64,000 nt of DNA from Pseudonocardia sp. ICBG1293 (GTDB lineage Bacteria; Actinomycetota; Actinomycetes; Mycobacteriales; Pseudonocardiaceae), in NCBI RefSeq assembly GCF_020131355.1, contig NZ_JAHLEL010000054.1:248001-312000 (forward strand), read 5' to 3'. The stretch's first letter is position 1. The number at the start of each line of letters is the position of its first letter. Made by a program: the position numbers and the translations under genes. This document shows, one piece after another, positions 24,282 through 33,838 of the stretch. The notes beneath the pieces are model-generated. The model was not told the origin of the DNA. It ran no database searches and saw only the letters and a list, made by a program, of their open reading frames with translations.

Positions 24282-24923
24282 TCAGCCGGTCCTGGTCGCG
24301 TCCTTGTCCGGCACCCCGCCACGGGCGCGGCGCTGGAGGATCCTGCGCACGACCAGCCACACGATCACCGCGGCGCCGAGTACCGCGACGACCTTGCTGA
24401 TCGGCGACATGTACTCCTCGATCACCTCCCAGCGCTCGCCGAGCGCGAAACCGAGGGAGACGAACAGCGCGTTCCAGACCCCGCTGCCGAGCGTGGAGAG
24501 CGCGGTGAACCGCAGCAGCGGCATCCGGGCGATGCCGGCCGGGATCGAGATCAGGCTGCGCACGATCGGGATGCAGCGGCCCCCGAGGACGAACCAGTTC
24601 CCCCAGCGCTCGAACAGCGCCAGCCCCTTCTCCAGGTCCTTCTGGCTGGAGACGACGAACCAGCGGCGTCCGCAGAGCCGGTGCACCCGCTCGTAGCCGA
24701 GCCAGTGGCCCAGCGCGTACAGCACGAGCGCCCCGGCGACGGCTCCCATCGTGGCCGCCGCCCAGACCCCGACCGGGTTCATCGCGCCGGTCGAGGCCCG
24801 GAAGCCGCCCAGCGGGAGGATCACCTCCGACGGGATCGGCGGGATCACGTTCTCCAGGAAGATCAGCAACCCGATCCCGGCCGCGCCGAGCCGGTCCACG
24901 ATGTCGAACACCCACTGCGTCAC
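24282..24923 (-). CDS. DedA-family membrane protein
   Basis: 213 residues. The DedA/VTT signature is present: FLENVIPPIPSEVILPLGGF near residue 25-45, LYALGHWLGYERV, and the GRCIPIVRSLISIPAGIARMPLLRF motif with the conserved arginines. DedA proteins act as undecaprenyl-phosphate or phospholipid flippases and affect envelope homeostasis. I start at the GTG 24923 (VTQWVFDIVDRLG); CACCAT lies 6 nt upstream. Confidence 0.88.
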   Translation of the reverse strand: MTQWVFDIVDRLGAAGIGLLIFLENVIPPIPSEVILPLGGFRASTGAMNPVGVWAAATMGAVAGALVLYALGHWLGYERVHRLCGRRWFVVSSQKDLEKGLALFERWGNWFVLGGRCIPIVRSLISIPAGIARMPLLRFTALSTLGSGVWNALFVSLGFALGERWEVIEEYMSPISKVVAVLGAAVIVWLVVRRILQRRARGGVPDKDATRTG

Positions 24924-24989
24924 GCCCCCATGGTGCCCGACGCGCCGTCCCGTCACCTTGGTCCGGTTCGGGTGGTTCCGCCGATCCGC

Positions 24990-25283
24990 TCAGGGCAGGC
25001 GGAACTGGATCCGCTCGATCGAGGCGCTGATCGGCGCGAACAGCTCCCGGCGGATGCGGTTGTGCTCGTCGTCGGCGTCGTAGATGCGGTAGGACCGTTC
25101 GTCGGGCAGGTCGAGGGTCAGCACGTAGTGCGCGTTGCCCTCGCGCAGCCCGAGGTCCAGCCCGGCCTTCAGGTCGAGGTCGAGGCCGTCGATCCGCAGC
25201 TCGCGCAGCGCCTGCAGCGCCGTCTCGACTTCGGCCGGGGCCACGTCGTCCTTCAGCCGGCCGACCACCACGTTGCGGATCAT
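24990..25283 (-). CDS. Dabb (stress-responsive alpha/beta barrel) protein
   Basis: 97 residues: MIRNVVVGRLKDDVAPAEVETAL opens the ferredoxin-like Dabb fold, LDLGLREGNAHYVLTLDL and SYRIYDADDEHNRIRRELFAP complete it. Dabb proteins dimerise and bind small hydrophobic ligands; some are polyketide cyclases. The ATG shares the CATG at 25281-25284 with the divergent DUF1330 gene, so the two start codons overlap and there is no intergenic DNA. Confidence 0.8.
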   Translation of the reverse strand: MIRNVVVGRLKDDVAPAEVETALQALRELRIDGLDLDLKAGLDLGLREGNAHYVLTLDLPDERSYRIYDADDEHNRIRRELFAPISASIERIQFRLP

Positions 25284-25635
25284 GTCCCGGACCCCCTCCC
25301 TCGTCGTCGGGGTCACCCCCCGGGGGGCCGACCAGCCGGTCGTGATGCTGAACCTGCTGCGCTTCGCCGAGGGCGGCGCGGCCCGCTACGACGAGTACCT
25401 CGCGCACTTCCGCTCCACCGCCGCCCGCTTCGGAGCCGAGGTCGTCTACTTCGGGCGTGGCCTGCCGCCGGTCGTCGCCGAGCCGGGCCAGGAGTGGGAC
25501 GCGGTGCTCCTCGTGTCCTACCCGAGCCGGCGCGCGTTCTCCGAAATGGTCCGCGACCCCGGGTACCAGGAGGGGACGCACATCCGGACCGAGGCCCTGG
25601 TCGAGGCGACGCTGCAGCCCACCGTGCCCCGCTGA
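25282..25635 (+). CDS. DUF1330-type dimeric alpha/beta barrel protein
   Basis: 117 residues. PVVMLNLLRFAEGGAARYDEYLAHF begins the fold, and RRAFSEMVRDPGYQEGTHIRTEAL closes it. DUF1330 proteins are small, EthD/Dabb-like barrels of unknown function. The ATG at 25282 overlaps the divergent Dabb start; the only plausible alternative is the GTG/ATG pair at about 25340, which would remove 20 residues. Confidence 0.7.
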   Translation: MSRTPSLVVGVTPRGADQPVVMLNLLRFAEGGAARYDEYLAHFRSTAARFGAEVVYFGRGLPPVVAEPGQEWDAVLLVSYPSRRAFSEMVRDPGYQEGTHIRTEALVEATLQPTVPR

Positions 25636-25649
25636 ACGGAGCCGGAACG

Positions 25650-25688
25650 CACGGACCCCCGCCGGCCAGGGGCCGGCGGGGGTCCGTG
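25650..25688. terminator. Bidirectional terminator between DUF1330 gene and fadB
   Basis: A perfect 18-bp stem (25650-25667 with 25671-25688) and a 3-nt AGG loop between two convergent stops. No U-tract, as is usual for actinobacterial terminators. Confidence 0.85.
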
Positions 25689-25698
25689 TCGGGCGGGA

Positions 25699-27876
25699 TC
25701 AGGCGGCCGCGGTGGCCGACTCCCCCTTCGCCGCGCGGTCACGCAGCGACTGCGGGACCTCGAAGCGCTCGCCGTACTTCGCCTTCAGCTCGTCGGCACG
25801 AGCGACGAAGCCGGCCGGGCCGCCGGGGTAGCCCTCGATGTACTGCAGCACCCCGCCGGTCCAGGCCGGGAAACCGATGCCGAAGATCGAGCCGATGTTG
25901 GCGTCGGCGACGGTCGTCAGCACGCCCTCGTCGACGCACTTGACGGTCTCGATCGACTCGATGATCAGCATCCGCTCGGAGAGCTCGTGCAGGTCGACGT
26001 CGTGGTTCGTCGCGCCGAAGTGCTCGCGCAGACCGGGCCAGAGGCCGGTGCGCCTGCCGTCGGCGTAGTCGTAGAACCCGGCGCCGGTGCTCTTGCCCTT
26101 GCGGTCGAACTCGTCGACGAGCCGGTCGATCACCGGGTCGGACGGGTGCGGGGTCCAGGTGCCGCCGGCGGCCTCGACGCCCTTCTTCGTCTCCTCGCGG
26201 ATCTTGCGCGGCAGCGTGAGGGTCAGCTCGTCCATCAGCTGCAGCACCGGGGCCGGGTACCCGGCCTGCGACGACGCCTGCTCGATCGTCTGCGGGTCGA
26301 TGCCCTCGGCGATCATCGCGACGCCCTCGTTGATGAAGGTGCCGATCACGCGGCTGGTGAAGAACCCGCGGGAGTCGTTGACGACGATCGGGGTCTTCCT
26401 GATCCCCAGCGTCAGGTCGAACGCCTTGGCCAGGGCCTCGTCGTTCGTGCGCTCACCCTTGATGATCTCGACCAGCGGCATCTTGTCGACCGGCGAGAAG
26501 AAGTGCAGACCGATGAAGTCGTCCGGGCGGTCGACGCCCTTGGCCAGCTCGGTGATGGGCAGCGTCGAGGTGTTCGAGCACAGGAGCGCGTCGGCGTTGA
26601 TGTACTTCGCGGCCTCGCGGAACACCTCCTGCTTCAGCTCGACGGACTCGAAGACGGCCTCGATCACGACGTCGCAGCCGGCGAGGTCGGCGTAGTCGTC
26701 GGTCGGCAGGATGCGGCCGAGGAGCGCGTCGCCCTTCTCCTGCGTGGTCTTCCCCCGCTTGACGCCCTTCTCGACGAGACCCTGCGAGTAGGCCTTGCCC
26801 TTCTCGGCGGCCTCCTTCGAGACGTCCTTGAGGACGACGTCCCAGCCGGCGAGGGAGCAGACGTAGGCGATGCCCGCGCCCATCATCCCGGCGCCGAGCA
26901 CGGCGACCTTGGTGGGCTGCCACTGCGCGGGGCCGTCCGGGCGGGACTTGCCGCCGTTGATGGCGTTGAGGTCGAAGAAGAACGCCTTGGTCATGTTCTT
27001 CGAGACCTGGCCGGTGACGAGCTCCGCGAAGTAGCGGCCCTCGATCCTCTGCGCGGTCTCGAAGTCGACCTGGCTGCCCTCGACCGCCGCGGCGAGGATG
27101 TTGCGCGGGGCCGGCATCGGCGCGCCCTTGAGCTGCTTACGCAGGTTCGCCGGGAAGGCCGGCAGGATCGACGCCAGCGACGGGTGCGACGGCGTGCCGC
27201 CGGGGATCTTGTACTTGGGCCGGTCCCACGGCTGGGTGGTGTGCTCGGGGTTGGCGAGCACCCACGCGCGGGCCTTGCCGAAGGCCTCCTCGCGGGTGGC
27301 GGCGAGCTCGTCGACGAGGCCGAGCTCCAGCGCCTTGGCCGGCTTGTGCCGCTGACCCTGGGCGAGGACGTTCATGAAGCCGTTCGCGATGCCCAGCATG
27401 CGGGTGACGCGGGTGACGCCGCCGCCGCCGGGCAGCAGGCCCAGGCTCACCTCGGGCAGGCCGTAGACGACGCCCTTGGCGTCGACGCCGACCCGGTGGT
27501 GGGTCGCCAGTGCGATCTCGAGCCCGCCGCCGAGCGCGGTGCCGACGAGGGCGGACGCGACCGGACGACCGAAGGTCTCCAGCTTGCGCAGCTGGGCCTT
27601 CACCTCGGTCACCAGCTCGAAGATCTTCTCGGCGTCGTCGGGACCGGCCGCGCTGAGCTGCTCGAGGTTCCCGCCGGCGAAGAAGGTCTTCTTGGCCGAG
27701 GTCACGACGACCCCGACGATGTCATCCTTGTGCTTCTCCAGGTCGTCGACGACCTCCCGCATGGCCTCGCGGTAGGCGTCGTTCATGGTGTTGGCGCTGC
27801 TGGCCGGGTCGTCGAGGGTGACGACGGCGATGCCGTCGCCGTCGGTCTCCCAGCGGACGGCCTTCTGCTCACTCAC
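25699..27876 (-). CDS. fadB: Beta-oxidation multienzyme alpha subunit: enoyl-CoA hydratase / 3-hydroxyacyl-CoA dehydrogenase
   Basis: 725 residues. N-terminal crotonase domain (1-190) with FFAGGNLEQLS oxyanion region and ALGGGLEIALATHHR catalytic Glu; then a Rossmann domain VAVLGAGMMGAGIAYVCSLAG (about 340-360) and the 3-hydroxyacyl-CoA dehydrogenase catalytic His in IGLHFFSPVDKMPLVEII; two C-terminal HCDH domains. With the thiolase 23 nt upstream it resembles the mycobacterial trifunctional enzyme FadB/FadA. I start at the GTG 27876 (VSEQKAVRWE), preceded by GGAAGGA. It completes the last three steps of fatty-acid beta-oxidation. Confidence 0.92.
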   Translation of the reverse strand: MSEQKAVRWETDGDGIAVVTLDDPASSANTMNDAYREAMREVVDDLEKHKDDIVGVVVTSAKKTFFAGGNLEQLSAAGPDDAEKIFELVTEVKAQLRKLETFGRPVASALVGTALGGGLEIALATHHRVGVDAKGVVYGLPEVSLGLLPGGGGVTRVTRMLGIANGFMNVLAQGQRHKPAKALELGLVDELAATREEAFGKARAWVLANPEHTTQPWDRPKYKIPGGTPSHPSLASILPAFPANLRKQLKGAPMPAPRNILAAAVEGSQVDFETAQRIEGRYFAELVTGQVSKNMTKAFFFDLNAINGGKSRPDGPAQWQPTKVAVLGAGMMGAGIAYVCSLAGWDVVLKDVSKEAAEKGKAYSQGLVEKGVKRGKTTQEKGDALLGRILPTDDYADLAGCDVVIEAVFESVELKQEVFREAAKYINADALLCSNTSTLPITELAKGVDRPDDFIGLHFFSPVDKMPLVEIIKGERTNDEALAKAFDLTLGIRKTPIVVNDSRGFFTSRVIGTFINEGVAMIAEGIDPQTIEQASSQAGYPAPVLQLMDELTLTLPRKIREETKKGVEAAGGTWTPHPSDPVIDRLVDEFDRKGKSTGAGFYDYADGRRTGLWPGLREHFGATNHDVDLHELSERMLIIESIETVKCVDEGVLTTVADANIGSIFGIGFPAWTGGVLQYIEGYPGGPAGFVARADELKAKYGERFEVPQSLRDRAAKGESATAAA

Positions 27877-27899
27877 TGCTTGTTCAGTCCTTCCGGGAT

Positions 27900-29120
<1,221 letters not shown>

Positions 29121-29204
29121 CCGAACCTCTCGTGGGGTGGTCGGCACCGGGGCGGTACAGGCGGCACTGCCCCTACTTACTGGTAGCTTTTGTTACAGCA
29201 GCAC

Positions 29205-29270
29205 TGTCACATGGGTCAAGACGATCCGTCGCCCATGTGACACGGATGATGTCACACCACCACTGTCATA
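29205..29270. promoter_or_regulatory. Array of TGTCACA half-sites in the fadA/merR divergent promoter
   Basis: Half-sites TGTCACA (29205-29211), TGTGACA (29236-29242), TGTCACA (29250-29256) and TGTCATA (29264-29270). GTCACATGGG (29206-29215) and CCCATGTGAC (29232-29241) form a perfect 10-bp dyad; TGTGACA and TGTCACA form a second, 7-bp one that shares a half-site. The third and fourth sites are 14 bp apart as direct repeats. This is the most ordered repeat cluster among the intergenic regions here. Confidence 0.65.
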
Positions 29271-29286
29271 TCGAGCGGCCGACCCG

Positions 29287-29292
29287 TAACCT
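29287..29292 (+). promoter_or_regulatory. -10 element of a leaderless promoter
   Basis: TAACCT, 7 nt before the ATG at 29300. Confidence 0.5.
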
Positions 29293-29299
29293 GCTCGCC

Positions 29300-30088
29300 A
29301 TGTCCGCCGCCATCGACAACGCGTCGGGGTACCCGTCCCCCGACGACGAGGACCTCCTCACCGTCGACCAGCTCGCCGAGCGGACCGGGATGTCGGTGCG
29401 CACCATCCGCTTCTACGCGAGCAGGGGGCTCATCCCCGCACCGCGGCTGCGCGGCCGCACCGGTCTCTACGCCACCGCGCACCGCGCCCGGCTGGAGCTC
29501 ATCGGCGAGCTCACCGGCCTCGGGTTCACCCTGGCGGCGATCGAGCGACAGCTGGAACGCCTGCCGCTCGAGACCGCGCCGGAGGAGCTGGCCCTGCAGC
29601 GCGCGTTGCTCACCCCCTGGCTCCCCGAGGTCGACGAGGAGCTCGACCGGGCCGGGCTCGACCGGCGCGCCGGCCGCCGCCTGTCCGACGACGACGTCAC
29701 CACCCTGGAACGGCTCGGTGCGCTCACCCGGCTGCCCGGCGACGGCCCGGCGACCGTCCGGCTGCACGGGGCGCTCGCGCTCGGCTCCGCACTGGAGGCC
29801 CTGGACTCCGGCCTCCCCGGCGAGCTGTGGAAACGGTCGCACGACCTGATCGAACGGCACACCGCCGCGCTCGCCGAGGACCTGATGACGCTGTTCCAGG
29901 ACGAGGTCCTGCAGCCCTACCGGGACCGCGGCCGCCCCGCCGACGAGCGGCGACGGCTGGCCGCAGCCTTCTCCCGGCTCAAGCCGATCACGCTGCAGGG
30001 CGTCGTCGCGGCCTTCGGGCGGGCGGTGAACCGGACCATCCGCGAGCGCGTCGACTCCCCCTCCGGCACCGGGCGGCAGGAGGGGTGA
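29300..30088 (+). CDS. MerR-family regulator
   Basis: 262 residues. The MerR HTH is complete: LLTVDQLAERTGMSVRTIRFYASRGLIPAP (residues about 19-48), then the wing LYATAHRARLELIGELTGLGFTLAAIERQLERLP. The remaining 180 residues are a long helical C-terminal domain without cysteines, unlike metal sensors. Divergent from fadA, it probably binds the TGTCACA array and controls beta-oxidation. The leaderless start follows TAACCT. Confidence 0.85.
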   Translation: MSAAIDNASGYPSPDDEDLLTVDQLAERTGMSVRTIRFYASRGLIPAPRLRGRTGLYATAHRARLELIGELTGLGFTLAAIERQLERLPLETAPEELALQRALLTPWLPEVDEELDRAGLDRRAGRRLSDDDVTTLERLGALTRLPGDGPATVRLHGALALGSALEALDSGLPGELWKRSHDLIERHTAALAEDLMTLFQDEVLQPYRDRGRPADERRRLAAAFSRLKPITLQGVVAAFGRAVNRTIRERVDSPSGTGRQEG

Positions 30089-30105
30089 TCACCGTCGGGC
30101 GGCCG

Positions 30106-30111
30106 TAGCAT
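30106..30111 (+). promoter_or_regulatory. -10 element of a leaderless promoter
   Basis: TAGCAT, 6 nt before the ATG at 30118. Confidence 0.45.
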
Positions 30112-30117
30112 CGGCCC

Positions 30118-30555
30118 ATGGCGAGCTTCGAGTTCCCGGTCCGGGTGCGCTACCACGAGGTCGACGCCCAGGGCGTCGTCTTCAACGCCTGGTACCTGGC
30201 CTGGTTCGACGAGGCGATGACCGAGTTCCTGGAGTCCCGCGGTCTCACCTACCGGTCGATGCTCGACGCAGGCTACGACGTCCAGCTCGTCCACACCGAG
30301 CTCGACTGGCGGGCCGGGGTCGGCTGGGGTGAGGACGTCGTGGTCGCGGTGTCCACCGCGCGGGTCGGCCGCACCAGCTTCGCCCTGGACTTCCAGGTCC
30401 GGGCGCTCGACGACGCGGGCGAACGCGTCGTCACCTGCGACTGCCGCACGGTGTACGTGGTGATCGCCGTCGACGGCAGCGGCAAACAGGAGATCCCGGC
30501 GCTCATCCTGAACGCGCTCGGCGACCCGCAGCCGCTGATGCCGCTCCGGCCGTAG
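30118..30555 (+). CDS. 4-hydroxybenzoyl-CoA thioesterase-family (YbgC-like) hotdog thioesterase
   Basis: 145 residues of single hotdog fold. VRYHEVDAQGVVFNAWYLAWFDEA carries the conserved catalytic Asp (DAQG) and the hotdog helix; RTSFALDFQVRALDDAGERV and CRTVYVVIAVD are the following strands. These enzymes hydrolyse short or aromatic acyl-CoAs. The position 30 nt after merR and near fadAB fits CoA salvage. Confidence 0.85.
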   Translation: MASFEFPVRVRYHEVDAQGVVFNAWYLAWFDEAMTEFLESRGLTYRSMLDAGYDVQLVHTELDWRAGVGWGEDVVVAVSTARVGRTSFALDFQVRALDDAGERVVTCDCRTVYVVIAVDGSGKQEIPALILNALGDPQPLMPLRP

Positions 30556-30577
30556 CACCCCGGTCGCCGACGGCCCC

Positions 30578-30628
30578 GCGCCGTCACCGGGCCCGCGCCG
30601 CCACCGGGCCCGCGCCGCCACCGGGCCG
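30578..30628. repeat. Three tandem 17-bp repeats
   Basis: Units GCGCCGTCACCGGGCCC, GCGCCGCCACCGGGCCC and GCGCCGCCACCGGGCCG lie at 30578-30594, 30595-30611 and 30612-30628, between the convergent thioesterase and fumarylacetoacetase-like genes. The non-multiple-of-three period and intergenic position argue against coding. The copy number could vary by slippage. Confidence 0.75.
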
Positions 30629-30669
30629 GCGCCGTCGCGGACGGAGTCCGCCGGACCGACGGGCGCCGG

Positions 30670-31845
30670 TCAGGTGCCACGGATCCGTCCGCGGACCTCG
30701 CCGAGGGCGATCCGGCCGCCGTCCCGGGCGGGGGCGGTCGCGGTCAGCACGACCTCGTCGCCGTTCTCCAGCCAGGTGCGCGAGTCGCCGCCGGCCAGGG
30801 CGACCGGGTCGCGCCCGTTCCAGGACAGCTCCAGCATCGAGCCGAAGCCGCTGCGCTCCGGACCGGAGACGGTGCCCGACCCGAGCAGGTCACCGGCCCG
30901 CAGCCCGGCTCCGCCCGAGGTCAGGTGGGCCACCATCTGCTCGGGGGACCAGTACAGGTCCCGCGCGGGCGGGGATGCGACCAGCTCGCCGTTGACGTGC
31001 ACGGCGAGGTCGAGGTCCACGCCGAGCGCCGGCCCGCTCGGCGTCAGGTACGGCAGCGGCGCCGGGTCGTGGGCGGGCACCGGGACCCGGGCTGCGGACA
31101 GCTCATCGAGCGGCGTCACCCAGGCCGAGATCGACGTCGCGAACGACTTGCCCAGGTGCGGGCCGAGCGGGCGGGACTCGAAGAACTGGATGTCGCGCGC
31201 GGACCAGTCGTTGAGCAGCACCACGCCGAAGACGTGGTCGGCGGCGTCGTCGACGCCGACCGGACCCGGGACCGGACCGCCGAGGACGAACCCGAGCTCC
31301 GCCTCGAAGTCGAGCGCGGCGCAGGGGCCGAAGTCCTCGGGTCCGCGCTGCCCCGACGGGCGTCCGACCGGGGTGCCGGTGACCCGGACCGTGCCGGAGC
31401 GGCCGTGGTAGCCGACCGGCATCCGTCGCCAGTTCGGGGTGAGCGGGTCCTCGGCGTCCGGGCGGAAGATCAGCCCGGCGTTCCGCGCGTGCTGCTCGCA
31501 GGCGTAGAAGTCGACGTAGTCGGCGACGGCGAACGGCAGTACCGGGACCAGCCCCTCCTCGGGCAGCCGGTGCGCGGCGGCCCGCTCGTGGTCCTCGCGC
31601 CACCCGCGCAGCCACTCGACGACCTCGCGCCAGGCCGGGGCGCCGGCGTCGAGCAGCCGGGTCAGGTCGGGTGCGGTCAGCAGGTCCGGGTACGGGCCGC
31701 GCTGCGCGGTGGCCAGCGAGCCGACGTCGAGCAGGCCGCCGTCGGGCAGCGGGCAGGCGATCCGCGAGCTGCCGGGCCGCCCCTTCCCGGCGACGGCGCC
31801 GAGCGCGAGTGCGGGAACGGTCGTCGGCGGTGGCGCAGTCGTCAC
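30670..31845 (-). CDS. Fumarylacetoacetase-like hydrolase
   Basis: 391 residues. Metal and catalytic motifs of fumarylacetoacetase are in order: DYVDFYACEQHA (metal Asp), GYHGRSGTV (catalytic His), DFEAELGFVLGG (metal Glu), LLNDWSARDIQFFE (metal Asp) and LGPHLGKSFATS (Lys). Length and the N-terminal SH3-like domain (RPGSSRIACPLPDGGLLDVGSL) fit the tyrosine/homogentisate pathway enzyme that yields fumarate and acetoacetate, but no homogentisate dioxygenase is in this window. The start is the GTG at 31845, after TACGGT by 8 nt. Confidence 0.85.
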   Translation of the reverse strand: MTTAPPPTTVPALALGAVAGKGRPGSSRIACPLPDGGLLDVGSLATAQRGPYPDLLTAPDLTRLLDAGAPAWREVVEWLRGWREDHERAAAHRLPEEGLVPVLPFAVADYVDFYACEQHARNAGLIFRPDAEDPLTPNWRRMPVGYHGRSGTVRVTGTPVGRPSGQRGPEDFGPCAALDFEAELGFVLGGPVPGPVGVDDAADHVFGVVLLNDWSARDIQFFESRPLGPHLGKSFATSISAWVTPLDELSAARVPVPAHDPAPLPYLTPSGPALGVDLDLAVHVNGELVASPPARDLYWSPEQMVAHLTSGGAGLRAGDLLGSGTVSGPERSGFGSMLELSWNGRDPVALAGGDSRTWLENGDEVVLTATAPARDGGRIALGEVRGRIRGT

Positions 31846-31853
31846 GGTCCCCG

Positions 31854-31859
31854 ACCGTA
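31854..31859 (-). promoter_or_regulatory. -10 element of a leaderless promoter (minus strand)
   Basis: TACGGT on the minus strand, 8 nt before the GTG of the fumarylacetoacetase-like gene. Confidence 0.45.
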
Positions 31860-31993
31860 GGCGATCCGGCGGCGGCGCGGGCCGGGAACTCGCATCGATC
31901 GTCACGCGTTCGACCGGTGTGCCCGGTCCGTCCGGATCGGGCACCCACCGCCCCCACCCGGGACACACCCGGAACGCAGGAGGACACCCGCAG

Positions 31994-32566
31994 ATGGGTC
32001 TGCTCGACAAGCTCAAGGAGCGTCTCACCGGAGGCGCGCAGGCACAGCCTCAGCAGGGCTTCGGGGGTGCACCGCACCAGGGCTCCGGCGGTGCACCGCA
32101 CCGGTCCCAGGACCCGGACCAGCAGGCGATCGAGCGCTACCGCTACATGCTGCGCACCGCCCCGCCGGAGCAGGTGGAGCAGGCACACGCGGAGGCGTTC
32201 GCGAAGCTCACGCCCGAGCAGCGGCAGAAGGTGCTGGACGACGTCGGCGCGCAGGTCCCCGAGGCCGAGCGTGCGCGCTCGACCGAACCGCAGGAGCTGG
32301 CGCGGATGGCGACCCGTGCCGAGATGCGCAGCCCCGGCACCATGGAGCGCTCGCTCGGCGGCGGCCGCGGGCCGGGCATGGGCGGGATGATCGCCGGATC
32401 GCTGCTCGCGGGTGTCGCGGGCGCGTTCATCGGCACGGCGATCGCCGGCGCGATGTTCGACGACGCCGGTGCCGACGAGGACCTGGCCGCGGCGGAGGAG
32501 CCGCCGGCCGAGGACCCCGGCTTCGACGACGGCGGGATGGACATGGGCGGCGACTTCGACTTCTGA
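31994..32566 (+). CDS. Conserved protein with helical core, glycine-zipper segment and acidic tail
   Basis: 190 residues. N-terminus MGLLDKLKERLTGGAQ, then a QGFGGAPHQGSGGAPH duplication, a charged helical core (EQVEQAHAEAFAKLTPEQRQ), a Gly/Ala zipper hydrophobic stretch (GMIAGSLLAGVAGAFIGTAI) and an Asp/Glu/Gly-rich tail ending DFDF. The hydrophobic stretch may insert into a membrane. Actinobacteria have many such proteins annotated as hypothetical; I do not assign a function. AGGAGGA precedes the ATG. A strong terminator follows. Confidence 0.7.
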   Translation: MGLLDKLKERLTGGAQAQPQQGFGGAPHQGSGGAPHRSQDPDQQAIERYRYMLRTAPPEQVEQAHAEAFAKLTPEQRQKVLDDVGAQVPEAERARSTEPQELARMATRAEMRSPGTMERSLGGGRGPGMGGMIAGSLLAGVAGAFIGTAIAGAMFDDAGADEDLAAAEEPPAEDPGFDDGGMDMGGDFDF

Positions 32567-32574
32567 GGTCCCCC

Positions 32575-32619
32575 GGGGGCGGCACCGGCCCACGCGATCC
32601 GTGGGCCGGTGCCGCCCCC
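32575..32619 (+). terminator. Intrinsic terminator, 20-bp stem
   Basis: 32575-32594 pairs perfectly with 32600-32619 around a CGATC loop, 9 nt after the stop of the acidic-tail protein. Confidence 0.85.
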
Positions 32620-32749
32620 TTCCCGCACCCGGGGAAACACCTGTTGCAGGGCCCGTGCCGACCTGGCACCGTCCGGTCACTCATGCCAGAGTCGCCATCC
32701 GAGCATCCGTCCCGAGCGGGCGGCATCGAGGACGAGTGGAGTACGAGCA

Positions 32750-33838
32750 ATGGCACAGCAGGTACGCGGCGTCGTGGCCCGGGCCAAGGGTGAGCCGGTC
32801 ACCGTCGAGACGATCAACGTCCCCGACCCCGGCCCCGGTGAGGCCGTGGTGAAGATCCAGGCCTGCGGGGTCTGTCACACCGACCTGCACTACAAGCTCG
32901 GCGGCATCAACGACGAGTTCCCCTTCCTGCTCGGCCACGAGGCCGCCGGCGTCGTGGAGTCCGTCGGTGAGGGCGTCACCGACGTCGAGCCCGGCGACTA
33001 CGTGGTCCTCAACTGGCGCGCCGTCTGCGGGCAGTGCCGGGCCTGCAAGAAGGGCAGGCCCCAGTACTGCTTCGACACCCACAACGCCACCCGGAAGATG
33101 ACCCTGACCGACGGCACCGAGCTCTCCCCCGCCCTCGGGATCGGCGCCTTCATCGAGAAGACCCTCGTCCACTCCGGACAGTGCACCAAGGTGAACCCGG
33201 ACGCCCCGGCCAAGGTCGCCGGGCTGCTGGGCTGCGGGGTCATGGCCGGTCTCGGCGCCGCGGTCAACACCGGGCAGGTCGGACGCGGCGACTCCATCGC
33301 CGTCATCGGCTGCGGCGGCGTCGGTGACGCCGCCATCGCCGGGGCCACGCTCGCCGGCGCCACCACGATCATCGCCGTCGACACCGACCCACGGAAGCTG
33401 GAGTGGGCCAAGGGGTTCGGCGCGACCCACACCGTCAACGCCAAGGACACCGACCCGGTCGAGTTCATCCGGTCGGTCACCGACGGCAACGGCGCCGACG
33501 TGGTCGTCGAGGCGGTCGGACGCCCGGAGACCTACGAGCAGGCGTTCTACGCCCGCGACCTCGCCGGCACCGTGGTCCTGGTCGGCGTCCCGACCCCCGA
33601 CCTGCAGGCCCCCGCGATCCCGCTCATCGACTACTTCGGCCGCGGCGGCGCCCTCAAGTCCTCCTGGTACGGCGACTGCCTGCCCAGCCGCGACTTCCCG
33701 ACCTACGTCGACCTCTACCTGCAGGGCCGCTTCCCGCTCGACAAGTTCGTCACCGAGGAGATCGGCATCGACGACATCGAGTCCGCCTTCGAGAAGATGC
33801 ACTCCGGTGAGGTCCTGCGTTCGGTGGTGATCCTCTGA
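32750..33838 (+). CDS. mscR: S-(hydroxymethyl)mycothiol dehydrogenase (mycothiol-dependent formaldehyde dehydrogenase)
   Basis: 362 residues of class III-like zinc alcohol dehydrogenase. Catalytic zinc: C39 (QACGVCHTDLHY) and H63/E64 (LGHEAAG); structural zinc: C93, C96, C99 and C107. The NAD motif is IAVIGCGGVGDAAIAG. The KSSWYGDCLPSRDFP stretch is characteristic of the mycothiol-specific branch. It oxidises the formaldehyde-mycothiol adduct to S-formylmycothiol. The TGA overlaps the ATG of the MBL-fold hydrolase by one base. Formaldehyde detoxification is useful beside a monooxygenase that may oxidise methyl groups. Confidence 0.9.
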   Translation: MAQQVRGVVARAKGEPVTVETINVPDPGPGEAVVKIQACGVCHTDLHYKLGGINDEFPFLLGHEAAGVVESVGEGVTDVEPGDYVVLNWRAVCGQCRACKKGRPQYCFDTHNATRKMTLTDGTELSPALGIGAFIEKTLVHSGQCTKVNPDAPAKVAGLLGCGVMAGLGAAVNTGQVGRGDSIAVIGCGGVGDAAIAGATLAGATTIIAVDTDPRKLEWAKGFGATHTVNAKDTDPVEFIRSVTDGNGADVVVEAVGRPETYEQAFYARDLAGTVVLVGVPTPDLQAPAIPLIDYFGRGGALKSSWYGDCLPSRDFPTYVDLYLQGRFPLDKFVTEEIGIDDIESAFEKMHSGEVLRSVVIL

